Positions 17,339 to 25,104 of a stretch of 32,371 bases of DNA are shown piece by piece. The DNA is taken from the NCBI GenBank assembly GCA_035504075.1, contig DATJSO010000033.1, positions 1 to 32,371 on the forward strand, written 5' to 3'. The DNA comes from DATARH01 sp035504075 (GTDB lineage: Bacteria > Pseudomonadota > Alphaproteobacteria > ATCC43930 > CGMCC-115725). How positions within the stretch are numbered: position 1 is the stretch's first letter; each line of letters starts with the position of its first letter. The translations under genes were made by a program, and so were the position numbers. The notes under the pieces were generated by a model. It ran no database searches. It was not told the DNA's origin and was given only the letters and a program-made list of their open reading frames with translations.

Positions 17339-18520
17339 CTACTTCGCGGCGGCCTGCATCCTCGCGCCGCGGCGGAAATGCGGCATCACTTCGGCGGCGA
17401 TGATCTCGAACTGCTCGATCATTACGTCCTTCGGAGTCGTGATCGGCGCCGACAGGTTGATGTGTTCCATGCCGGGATAATTCTCTTCGATACTCTTGAG
17501 GAACGCGACGAGATCGTCCGGGGTGCCGGCAAACCACGATCCCAGCCCCATGAAATGCTCGACCCGGGGCACGCCGGCCGCATCCCAGCCGCCGCGCCTC
17601 GCGACCGCGGCGATCTGCTCGGCCGTCAACCCGGGCACAAAGCCCAACGGCGCGAACATCTTGACGTGTTCCTCATAGAGCGGCACGAGGCGGCGCACCG
17701 CCTCCTCGCGCGTCCGCGCGACGATGCCGTGCACGCCGAGCATCAGGTTTTCACCGAGCTTCCAGTCCTTGCCGGCGCGCGCCGCGGCGTCCTTGTAGGC
17801 CTGGATCGGCCCGGCCTGCATCGTCGCAGCGCCACCGCCGACCGCTCCCTTGATGTCGTATTTGACCATGAAATCAAGGCCGCGCGGGCTGGCGCTGACG
17901 ACCGGCTGCCAGCACTCGACGGGCCGGTTTGCGGGGCGCGGCACCAGTGTCAATTCCTTCAGCTGGTAGCCGCGATAGGGCACCTCGGGTGGCAGCGTGT
18001 AGTGTTTGCCCTGGTGCGAGAAGCTCTCGTCGTGGAAGGCTTTGAACAATATCTCGACCTGCTCCTCAAAGAGTTCGCGGTTGGCGTTCTGGTCGAGGAT
18101 CGGCGCCCCGAAGGTTTCTACCTCCCGGCTGTGATAGCCGCGCCCGACGCCGAACACGGTGCGCCCGCGGGTCAGGATGTCGGCCGTGGCGAAATCCTCG
18201 GCGAGGCGCAGCGGGTGCCACATCGGCGTGATGTTGAAACCGCAGCCGATCTTCAACTGCTTTGTGACGTGCGCCAGATGCACCGCGCACATCAATATGT
18301 TCGGCAGGGCCTCGTAGCCCTCGTGCTGGAAATGGTGCTCGGCCATCCACAGCGTGTCGAAGCCGAGCCGGTCCATCGTTTTGGCGATCGCCTCCGTCTT
18401 TTCATAGACGCCGGCAAGCTGTTCGTTCGTAAAGCGCCGCTCGTTGGCCGGCGTCGCGTCTTGCCCATGGTCGGGGAAATCGATGTGGCCGGCATAGACG
18501 GTCGCGAATTTGTGGATCAT
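17339..18520 (-). CDS. LLM-class flavin-dependent oxidoreductase (luciferase-like)
   Basis: The 393 residues form a bacterial-luciferase-like TIM barrel. Family hallmarks are AKTMDRLGFDTLWMAEHHF (about 46-64, with the WMAEHHF strand of the FMN site), GCGFNITPMWHPLRLAEDFATADILTRGR, and VFGVGRGYHSREVETFG. Members usually use reduced FMN made by a partner reductase and insert oxygen into aliphatic, sulfonate or cyclic substrates; a few use F420. The substrate is not known. The ATG at 18520 has GAGGG upstream. The gene lies downstream of the prolyl oligopeptidase on the same strand (69-nt gap) and faces the monooxygenase gene, giving three flavoenzymes within 5 kb. Confidence 0.9.
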   Translation of the reverse strand: MIHKFATVYAGHIDFPDHGQDATPANERRFTNEQLAGVYEKTEAIAKTMDRLGFDTLWMAEHHFQHEGYEALPNILMCAVHLAHVTKQLKIGCGFNITPMWHPLRLAEDFATADILTRGRTVFGVGRGYHSREVETFGAPILDQNANRELFEEQVEILFKAFHDESFSHQGKHYTLPPEVPYRGYQLKELTLVPRPANRPVECWQPVVSASPRGLDFMVKYDIKGAVGGGAATMQAGPIQAYKDAAARAGKDWKLGENLMLGVHGIVARTREEAVRRLVPLYEEHVKMFAPLGFVPGLTAEQIAAVARRGGWDAAGVPRVEHFMGLGSWFAGTPDDLVAFLKSIEENYPGMEHINLSAPITTPKDVMIEQFEIIAAEVMPHFRRGARMQAAAK

Positions 18521-18589
18521 CGAGGCGCCCTCTGCGACAATTGAACAGCGTTCAGAAACCTGCCCGACAGCTTAGCCGCCGACGGCCGG

Positions 18590-20611
18590 TCAATCCATCA
18601 GCTTCTCAGCGAGATAGGTGAATTCGAGCGCGCTGCGGCGGGCGCGCTCCTGCAGCGTCGCGGCCGCGGAATGGCCGCCCTCGACATTCTCGTAATAGAG
18701 GAACGGCAGACCCATCGCCGCCATCTTGGCCGCCATCTTGCGCGCGTGCCCCGGATGGACGCGGTCGTCCTTTGTCGAGGTCACAAACAGCGGCTCAGGA
18801 TAGGCGAGCCCCGGCCGCAGATTATGATAGGGCGAGATGCGCCGCAAAAATTCTGCGTCGTCCGGCCGTTCCGGGTCGCCGTATTCGGCGATCCACGACG
18901 CGCCGGCCAACAGCTTGTGATAGCGCAGCATGTCGAGCAGCGGCACCTGGATGACGACGGCACGGAACAGATCGGGCCGCTGCACGAGCATCGCGCCCAT
19001 CAGCAGACCGCCATTCGATCCGCCCATGATGCCGAGGCGGCGCCGGTTGGTCACGCCGCGGCCGACCAGTTCCTCGGCGACGGCAATGAAATCGTCGTAG
19101 GCGCGCTGCCGTTCGCGCTTCAGCGCCGCCTCATGCCAGCCCGGGCCGAACTCGCCGCCGCCGCGAATATTGGCGACCACGTAGACGCCGCCCCTCTCGA
19201 TCCACAATTTGCCCGCGAGCGCGGCATAGGACGGAACCAGCGACACCTGGAAACCGCCATAACCGTAGAGCAGAGTCGGAGCGGCGTCGCCCGGAGGCCG
19301 GTTCTGCGGCCGCACAACGAAAAACGGCACGGCCGTGCCGTCCTTTGAGGTCGCCTCGAACTGCTCGACGATGCAGGTCGCGGCGTCAAAACGCGACGGC
19401 AGCGACTTGATCGGCTCTGCCGTCCCGCCGGCGGCGTCGGCGAGATAGAGTATGTTCGGTGTCGTAAACCCGGCGACGTCGATGAAGGCACGGTTGTCGC
19501 GGTCGCTTGTCGCGACAACGCTGATCGAGGCATGCGGCGGCAACGGCAGCGGTTTCGACTTCCATTGCCGGCCGTCATGGCGGTATGCGACGGCGCTGCC
19601 CTGGACGTTGCGGTAGATCGTCGCGAGCAGGCAGTCGCGCGTCGCGGCAACATCCTCGATTGCCTCGCGCGGTCCGGGCGCCACGATCAGCTGCGGCTGC
19701 GCGCCCGCCGGATCGGCAAGGCAGTCGGCGAGCGCGAGCGAAACAAGCGCGCCGGCCGGAAACCCTCGCCACGCTTCTTCGAGCGAAAAGACCAGCCGCC
19801 CCACGACGAAACCGCGGAACGACGCCCGCTGCGGCACTGGCACGCGCAGCGGGCCGCGCGGCGTCAGCAGATGGCGCTCGCTGGCAAAGAAATCGACCTG
19901 CCGGTTGACGAGCACGCCGCGCACGCTGCCGTCCGGGTCGCGCAGCACGCCGGCGCCGACGCTGACATCATCGGCCCGGCCGGCGAACAATTCCTCCGCC
20001 GCGGTGAGCGGCGTGCCGCGGCGCCAGCGCTTGACGATGAACGGGTAACCCGCGGCGGTCGTGGTCCCGGGCCCCCAATCGCGTGCGACGAACAATGTGT
20101 CGGCATCGAGCCAGACGGCGCTCTGCTTGCCTTCCGGCAAGTAGAAGCCAGGCTCGACAAAACGCGCCTCGGCGAGGTCGAATTCGCGCGCCTCGCTGGC
20201 GTCCTTGCCGCCGTCCGACAGGCTGACGAGGCAGCGGCGATAATGGGGCGGCAGGTGTGCGGCGCCGTGGAACACCCAGTTGCGTCCCTCGCTCGCCGAC
20301 AACGCGTCGATGTCGAGGAGCGTCCGCCAGTCTGGCGCAGCGGTCTTGAACGAGGCCAGCGTCGTCGTCCGCCACAGGCCGCGCGGGTGCCCGTCGTCCT
20401 GCCAGAAATTGGCGAGGCGCTCGCCGCGAAAACTGGGGTAAGGGATGCGGTCGGGCGCGGTGACGATCGCCAGCGCCTGCCGGTAAAGTTCGGCATAGCG
20501 CGGGTCGCCTTCGAGCGCGGCAAGGCTGCGGGCATTCTGCCGCCGCACCCATTGGAGCGCCGCCTCGCCGTCGACCTCTTCCAACCAGATGAACGGATCA
20601 TCGCTGCTCAC
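18590..20611 (-). CDS. Prolyl oligopeptidase family serine peptidase (S9A)
   Basis: The 673-residue product has the two-domain S9A layout: a seven-bladed propeller (about 60-400) and a C-terminal alpha/beta-hydrolase domain. The nucleophile elbow IMGGSNGGLLMG holds Ser532. The acid is probably Asp616 (STKDDRVHPGH) and the base His647 (VEGGHSAA). The opening SSDDPFIWLEEVDGEAALQWV is the usual family start. S9A enzymes cut short peptides after proline. The GTG at 20611 is chosen because it lies directly before this conserved opening; the frame continues to 20704, but that part is Arg-rich, unlike the family, and overlaps the tRNA-Leu promoter. The ribosome site is weak, so the start is uncertain. 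No signal peptide is seen. Confidence 0.9.
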   Translation of the reverse strand: MSSDDPFIWLEEVDGEAALQWVRRQNARSLAALEGDPRYAELYRQALAIVTAPDRIPYPSFRGERLANFWQDDGHPRGLWRTTTLASFKTAAPDWRTLLDIDALSASEGRNWVFHGAAHLPPHYRRCLVSLSDGGKDASEAREFDLAEARFVEPGFYLPEGKQSAVWLDADTLFVARDWGPGTTTAAGYPFIVKRWRRGTPLTAAEELFAGRADDVSVGAGVLRDPDGSVRGVLVNRQVDFFASERHLLTPRGPLRVPVPQRASFRGFVVGRLVFSLEEAWRGFPAGALVSLALADCLADPAGAQPQLIVAPGPREAIEDVAATRDCLLATIYRNVQGSAVAYRHDGRQWKSKPLPLPPHASISVVATSDRDNRAFIDVAGFTTPNILYLADAAGGTAEPIKSLPSRFDAATCIVEQFEATSKDGTAVPFFVVRPQNRPPGDAAPTLLYGYGGFQVSLVPSYAALAGKLWIERGGVYVVANIRGGGEFGPGWHEAALKRERQRAYDDFIAVAEELVGRGVTNRRRLGIMGGSNGGLLMGAMLVQRPDLFRAVVIQVPLLDMLRYHKLLAGASWIAEYGDPERPDDAEFLRRISPYHNLRPGLAYPEPLFVTSTKDDRVHPGHARKMAAKMAAMGLPFLYYENVEGGHSAAATLQERARRSALEFTYLAEKLMD

Positions 20612-20697
20612 AAGACACCATATCCGAGTTTCTTGCCGATGAGGATGGCGGCGGCGAAACATCGGCCTGAGCTGGATGTCTGCCGCTGCACGGGTCG

Positions 20698-20726
20698 TTG
20701 ACAAGACAGAGACGCCGGCTTATCTC
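20698..20726 (+). promoter_or_regulatory. Candidate sigma-70 promoter of tRNA-Leu
   Basis: A perfect TTGACA (20698-20703) is followed 16-17 nt later by TTATCT/TATCTC (20720-20726), about 45 nt before the mature tRNA start. The -10 box is a poor match to TATAAT, so the call rests mainly on the -35 box and position. Confidence 0.45.
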
Positions 20727-20770
20727 CCGCGTTCCGGAATCGCCGGACAATCTCGGCCGAATCCGATTGG

Positions 20771-20855
20771 GCGCCCGTGGCGGAATTGGCAGACGCGCAC
20801 GGTTCAGGTCCGTGTTCCGAAAGGAGTGGTGGTTCGACTCCACTCGGGCGCACCA
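20771..20855 (+). tRNA. tRNA-Leu (anticodon CAG)
   Basis: An 85-nt cloverleaf with encoded CCA. The acceptor stem is GCGCCCG (20771-20777) paired with CGGGCGC (20845-20851), the discriminator is A (20852) and CCA is at 20853-20855. The D arm contains GGAATTGGCAGACGC, and the anticodon loop TTCAGGT gives anticodon CAG, reading CUG. The T loop is TTCGACT (20833-20839), closed by GGTGG/CCACT with one G-U pair. A long variable arm, as in class II tRNAs, agrees with leucine. It lies on + between the divergent peptidase gene and the DoxX gene. A short hairpin (CCCGGC aatc GCCGGG, 20879-20894) follows it. Confidence 0.96.
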
Positions 20856-20878
20856 TCTCCATGCTGCGACAAAAGCCG

Positions 20879-20894
20879 CCCGGCAATCGCCGGG
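20879..20894 (+). terminator. Hairpin after tRNA-Leu, possible terminator
   Basis: A perfect 6-bp GC stem with a 4-nt loop (CCCGGC aatc GCCGGG) lies 23 nt after the tRNA end. No U-run follows, so it may be only a processing or attenuation element, or chance. Confidence 0.3.
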
Positions 20895-20918
20895 TATCAC
20901 GGGCCCTGGGAGAAGGTG

Positions 20919-21362
20919 ATGGGTGATTGGCAAGGGCTGCGGCTGACGTGGGAGCCGCGCATCTTGAGCGTATTGCGGATCGTCGTCGGGCTGCTGTTCA
21001 TGGAGCACGGGCTGAACAAAATTTTCGGCTTTCCGGTGGGCCCGTTGCCGCATCACCCCTATGTGCTGTTCAGTCTGGTCCCGGGGCTGGCCGGCATTCT
21101 GGAATCGGTTGGCGGTGGTCTGATCGTGCTCGGGCTGTTCACCCGCCCGGTAGCACTCATCCTGTCGGGCGAGATGGCGTTTGCCTACTTCATGGCGCAT
21201 GCGCCGCATGGTTTCTTTCCGTTGCAGAATCGCGGCGAGGCCGCGGTGTTCTATTGCTTCGTCTTCTTGTACCTGTTTGTAGCTGGCGGCGGCGCCTGGG
21301 GGCTCGATCGGCTGCGCTCGCCGGAATTGCCGTCCCGCGCTGTCGCACGCGGCCGGGCTTGA
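20919..21362 (+). CDS. DoxX family membrane protein
   Basis: The 147-residue product has the DoxX four-helix layout. SVLRIVVGLLFMEHGLNKIFGF forms helix one with the typical H-G motif. LFSLVPGLAGILESVGGGLIVLGLFTRPVALIL gives helices two and three, and a C-terminal helix surrounds AAVFYCFVFLYLFVAGGG. DoxX proteins sit in the inner membrane; proposed links are with redox or thiosulfate:quinone metabolism, but most have no assigned role. The ATG at 20919 is used with AGAAGG directly upstream; the open frame to 20676 crosses the tRNA and is not coding. The next gene begins 154 nt downstream. Confidence 0.88.
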   Translation: MGDWQGLRLTWEPRILSVLRIVVGLLFMEHGLNKIFGFPVGPLPHHPYVLFSLVPGLAGILESVGGGLIVLGLFTRPVALILSGEMAFAYFMAHAPHGFFPLQNRGEAAVFYCFVFLYLFVAGGGAWGLDRLRSPELPSRAVARGRA

Positions 21363-21516
21363 GGCGGACCGGTCCGGCCGAATTGACGCGCCGGCCGCTG
21401 GGGTGGATATTCCAAGCCCGATTTGCGACGAGATCAGGTGCGGTTCGAATGAGAATTGCGGCAGTCTCGCGGCGGCGTTGCCGGGCGGCCGATGCGGCTC
21501 GGTCGCGTGGCGCACG

Positions 21517-22128
21517 ATGACCCATCATCTCCATCAGGGCGACCTGCCCGAAGGCCTGTTGTTTGGCGACGCGGTCGCGATCGACACCGAGGCGATGGGT
21601 CTCAACCCGCATCGTGATCGGCTGTGCCTTGTGCAGCTCTCGCGTGGCGACGGAGACGCGCATCTCGTGCAGTTTGCCGCCGGATGCTACAATGCGCCAA
21701 ACCTGCAGCGGTTGCTGGTCGACCCGGCGGTCACCAAGCTGTTCCACTTCGCGCGCTTCGACATCGCAATGCTCTACCGCTATCTCGGCGTCATGCCGCA
21801 GCCGCTCTATTGCACGAAAATCGCCTCGCGGCTGGCGCGCACCTTTACCGACAGGCATGGCCTGCGCGATTTGTGCAAAGACCTGCTCGGCGTCGAGTTG
21901 AAAAAAGAACAGCAGAGCTCGGACTGGGGTGCGGCCACGCTCAGCGATGAGCAGTTGCGCTATGCCGCTTCCGATGTGTTGCATCTGCATGCGCTGCGCG
22001 CCCGGCTCGACGCGATGCTGGTGCGTGAGCGCCGCAGCGATCTGGCGCAGTCCTGTTTCGCGTTCTTGCCGGCGCGCGCGATGCTCGATCTGGCCGGGTG
22101 GGCCGAGCAGGATATTTTCGCACATTAG
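21517..22128 (+). CDS. Ribonuclease D-like 3'-5' exonuclease (short form)
   Basis: A DEDDy exonuclease of 203 residues. Exo I is VAIDTEAMGL (Asp23, Glu25), Exo II is FHFARFDIAMLYRYLG (Asp82) and Exo III is LRYAASDVLHLHAL (Tyr149, Asp153), so all four metal ligands and the tyrosine are present. E. coli RNase D has about 375 residues with HRDC domains after the catalytic one; here the protein stops after the catalytic domain, a short form common in alphaproteobacteria. It likely trims the 3' ends of structured RNAs such as tRNA. The ATG at 21517 places Exo I near residue 20, as usual. kdsD follows after 42 nt, heading the LPS/sigma-54 block. Confidence 0.9.
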   Translation: MTHHLHQGDLPEGLLFGDAVAIDTEAMGLNPHRDRLCLVQLSRGDGDAHLVQFAAGCYNAPNLQRLLVDPAVTKLFHFARFDIAMLYRYLGVMPQPLYCTKIASRLARTFTDRHGLRDLCKDLLGVELKKEQQSSDWGAATLSDEQLRYAASDVLHLHALRARLDAMLVRERRSDLAQSCFAFLPARAMLDLAGWAEQDIFAH

Positions 22129-22170
22129 TGTCCGGGGAAGGCGCCGACGGATTGCGATCGGGGGTGGGGT

Positions 22171-23193
22171 TTGGCGGAAAGTTCGGTTGCCGCTTCGCTT
22201 GATATCACGACACCGGGGCCGGCGCCCGGTCTCGGCCGCGACTTGTCGGTCGGTCGCCGCGTCATTCGTGCCGAGACCGACGGGCTGGAGCAGCTGGCGC
22301 GTGCATTGGACGGCACGTTCGGTGCCGCCCTCGATCTCTGCGCCGCGGCCCGCGGCCGGCTCATCGTCACCGGCATCGGCAAAAGCGGGCACGTCGCGCG
22401 CAAGATCGCCGCGACGCTGGCCTCGACCGGCACGCCCGCATTGTTCGTCCACCCGGCCGAAGCAAGCCACGGCGATCTCGGCATGATCGGCGTCGATGAC
22501 GCCGTGCTGGCGCTGTCGAATTCCGGCGAAAGCGGCGAACTGGCGGCGATCATCGGCTATTCGCGGCGCTTCAAGATCCCGCTGATCGCGATCACCGCCG
22601 GGCGCGGTTCGACCCTCGCGGAGGCGGCCGACGTCGTGCTGCTGCTGCCGCCCGCCGCCGAGGCCTGTCCGATGGGGCTGGCGCCGACAACGTCGACGAC
22701 GGTCATGATGGCGCTGGGAGACGCGATGGCGATCGCGCTATTAGAGCGCAAGGGGTTTTCGTCGGCCGACTTCCAGCTGTTCCATCCGGGCGGCAAGCTT
22801 GGCCGCAAATTGCTGCGGGTCAGCGACATCATGCATTCGGGCGACGCCGTGCCGCTCGTCATGCCGACGACGTCGATGTCGGAAGCGATCCTTGTCATGA
22901 CCGCGAAAAGCTTCGGCTGCGTCGGCGTCACCGACGACGACGGGCGGCTGATCGGCGTCATCACCGACGGCGATTTGCGCCGCCACATGGATGACGATCT
23001 CTTGGCGCGGCGCGTTGCCGACGTGATGCATCCCAACCCGAAGACGATCGCCGCCAACCGGCTGGCCGGCGAAGCGCTGGGGCTGATGACCGGCCGCGCC
23101 CCGCCGACGACCTCGCTGTTCGTCATCGATACCGCCGGCCGGCCGACCGGCTTTGTTCACATGCACGATTGCGTGCGCGCCGGGGTGGCGTAG
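22171..23193 (+). CDS. kdsD: Arabinose-5-phosphate isomerase (KdsD/KpsF/GutQ family)
   Basis: This cytoplasmic enzyme converts ribulose-5-phosphate to arabinose-5-phosphate, the first committed step to Kdo in LPS core. The 340 residues show a SIS domain (about 45-180) with VTGIGKSGHVARKIAATL, HPAEASHGDLGM and LSNSGESGEL, then two CBS domains (about 215-335), the first with CVGVTDDDGRLIGVITDGDLRR. The start is a TTG at 22171 right after GGGGGTGGGG; no ATG is in frame near the N terminus. The stop TAG overlaps the GTG start of lptC by one base. It lies in the block kdsD-lptC-lptA-lptB-rpoN-hpf-ptsN, tying Kdo supply to LPS export. Confidence 0.95.
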   Translation: MAESSVAASLDITTPGPAPGLGRDLSVGRRVIRAETDGLEQLARALDGTFGAALDLCAAARGRLIVTGIGKSGHVARKIAATLASTGTPALFVHPAEASHGDLGMIGVDDAVLALSNSGESGELAAIIGYSRRFKIPLIAITAGRGSTLAEAADVVLLLPPAAEACPMGLAPTTSTTVMMALGDAMAIALLERKGFSSADFQLFHPGGKLGRKLLRVSDIMHSGDAVPLVMPTTSMSEAILVMTAKSFGCVGVTDDDGRLIGVITDGDLRRHMDDDLLARRVADVMHPNPKTIAANRLAGEALGLMTGRAPPTTSLFVIDTAGRPTGFVHMHDCVRAGVA

Positions 23194-24077
23194 TGGTCAG
23201 CATCCCCGGGCCCGCGTTGCGCCCGGAGCGGCGGCTCGGGCGTCCGGCCGCCGGTGCGGGGCCGGCCGATGCCGATCACGGCCGGCACAGCCGCCGGGTC
23301 GCCCTGCTGAAACGGGTGCTGCCGGGCATCGGCGTCACACTGCTGCTGCTGATCGCGACCTGGCCCCGTCTGGCGCCGCTGTGGGAGCGCATGCGGTTTG
23401 CCTTTCCGGCGATCAATCTGCGCGACGCGCGCGAACTCGACATGATTCATCCGCGCTATGCCGGCGTCGACCGCAACGGGCATCCGTTTGTCGTCACCGC
23501 GGCCTCCGGCCGGCAGCTGCCGGACCGCGAGGATCTGATGTCGCTGAAAAAACCGCGCGCCGACATCAAGACGCACAGCGGCGCCAACATCGTCGTGACC
23601 GCCGATACCGGTGTCTATCAGTCCCGCACCCAGATCCTCGACCTGTTCGGCAATGTCACGCTGGTGCATCAGAACGGCACAAAATTCGTGACGCAATCGG
23701 CCCGGGTCGAAGTGGCGAGCAATCGCGCGGAGGGCAACCAGCCGGTCGAGGGGCACGGGCCCTCCGGCAATGTGGCGGCGCAGGGCTTCCGCGTCCTCGA
23801 TAAAGGCGACAAGGTGCTGTTCACCGGACGCTCCGACCTGTTGCTGAAGAGTGTGAAGCCTGCCGCGCCAAAGCATCCGCCGGCGGCCCTGCCGGCGCCG
23901 GTTGCCGTCGCGGCGCGGCAGACCGAGGCCGAGGCACAGCGGTTTCTTTCGCCGGTGCCGCGGCGTTCGACGGCGCATCGCGTGACCGCGCATCCGCGCG
24001 CCGGCTCGCCCGGTCACCGCATTGCCCGACACGCGCCCGTTCGCCGCCGCAGTCCGGCTGCGCCCGATCGGGGATAG
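23193..24077 (+). CDS. lptC: LPS export system protein LptC, with long C-terminal tail
   Basis: LptC is the bitopic inner-membrane protein that passes LPS from LptB2FG to the periplasmic LptA bridge. One transmembrane helix (about 43-60, VLPGIGVTLLLLIATW) follows a Pro/Arg-rich cytoplasmic leader. The beta-jellyroll part (about 90-220) has IHPRYAGVDRNGHPFVVTAA, VVTADTGVYQSRTQILDLFGNV and RVLDKGDKVLFTGRSDLLL. The 294 residues exceed the usual roughly 190-220 because of a low-complexity Pro/Ala/Arg/His tail (about 221-294). The start is a GTG at 23193 inside the kdsD stop (TAGTG); GGGGTGG lies upstream. lptA begins 13 nt after the stop. Confidence 0.9.
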   Translation: MVSIPGPALRPERRLGRPAAGAGPADADHGRHSRRVALLKRVLPGIGVTLLLLIATWPRLAPLWERMRFAFPAINLRDARELDMIHPRYAGVDRNGHPFVVTAASGRQLPDREDLMSLKKPRADIKTHSGANIVVTADTGVYQSRTQILDLFGNVTLVHQNGTKFVTQSARVEVASNRAEGNQPVEGHGPSGNVAAQGFRVLDKGDKVLFTGRSDLLLKSVKPAAPKHPPAALPAPVAVAARQTEAEAQRFLSPVPRRSTAHRVTAHPRAGSPGHRIARHAPVRRRSPAAPDRG

Positions 24078-24090
24078 GCGCCCGCTCGCG

Positions 24091-25104
24091 ATGCCTTCTC
24101 GGCGAGGATCCGGCGATGGCCGCCAGATCGTCTGGCGCGGCACCTTCGTGCTGACACTGGGGCTGCTGCTGTCTCCTACGATCGCCGCGGCACAGTCGGT
24201 GGCGCCGGCTCCCGCCGCTGCGCCGGCCAACGATCAGCCAGTGCAGATCCAGGCCGATTCGGGGATCGAGTGGGATCAGAACGCGCATGTTTATATCGCA
24301 CGCGGCCATGCCGTCGCGATCCGTGGCCCGAGCGAAGTCTACGCCGATACGCTGATCGCTCACTATCGCCAAGTCAAAAGCGGCGGCAACGCCGGCGACA
24401 AGACCGAGATCTACCGCGTCGATGCCGACGGCCATGTCGTGCTGCATCGCAACGACGACACCGTTGTCGGCGACCACGCCGTTTACGATGTCGATCAGGC
24501 GGTCGCTGTTGTGACCGGCAAGGCGTTGAAGCTGACGACGCCGACCGACGTCGTGACGGCGCGCGACAGTTTTGAATGGTATGATAACAAACAGATCGCG
24601 GTGGCGCGCGGCGATGCGGTAGCGGTGCGCAACAACGGCCGTTCTGTCAAGGCCGACATCCTGACCGCGTATATGCACAAGACGGCGCCGGCCAAGCCCG
24701 GGAGCGGTCCCGTTGCAGCGCGCGGCAAGCCCGCGGCGACGCCGGCATCGGCGACGGGCATCCCCGATCCCGGCGCATCAAAGATCAGCCGGATCGACGC
24801 CCAGGGCCATGTCGTGATCAGTAACGGCATCGACACCGGCCGCGGCGATTTCGGCGTCTACAATGAGGATACCGGCATTGCGACGCTGATAGGCAACGTC
24901 GTTATCGAACGCGGCAAGGATGTGATAACGGGTCAGCGCGGCGTCATGGACCTCAACCGCAACATCTCGCGCATGCTGCCGGGCGGCGCGCCGGGCCACG
25001 CCAGGGTGCAAGGCCTGTTTGTCCGCGAACAGCAGCGTCCCGGCGCGCCCGCCCATCCGGCCGCGGCGAGAGCGAAACGCGTCATCGGCAAGAAGGCGCC
25101 GTGA
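24091..25104 (+). CDS. lptA: LPS transport periplasmic protein LptA (OstA-like)
   Basis: LptA forms the periplasmic bridge carrying LPS to LptD/E. The 337-residue product has a signal peptide (about 15-36, ending AAAQS) and the OstA beta-jellyroll. Two similar segments are visible, VDADGHVVLHRNDDT..GDHAVYDVDQAVAVVTG and IDAQGHVVISNGIDTGRGDFGVYNEDTG, separated by an Ala/Pro/Lys-rich linker (about 205-230). Many LptA proteins have about 180-230 residues, so this one is long because of the linker and a C-terminal Pro/Ala/Lys tail. The ATG at 24091 is used; an upstream ATG at 24022 would overlap lptC and push the signal peptide inward. Its TGA stop shares its last base with the lptB start. Confidence 0.9.
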   Translation: MPSRRGSGDGRQIVWRGTFVLTLGLLLSPTIAAAQSVAPAPAAAPANDQPVQIQADSGIEWDQNAHVYIARGHAVAIRGPSEVYADTLIAHYRQVKSGGNAGDKTEIYRVDADGHVVLHRNDDTVVGDHAVYDVDQAVAVVTGKALKLTTPTDVVTARDSFEWYDNKQIAVARGDAVAVRNNGRSVKADILTAYMHKTAPAKPGSGPVAARGKPAATPASATGIPDPGASKISRIDAQGHVVISNGIDTGRGDFGVYNEDTGIATLIGNVVIERGKDVITGQRGVMDLNRNISRMLPGGAPGHARVQGLFVREQQRPGAPAHPAAARAKRVIGKKAP

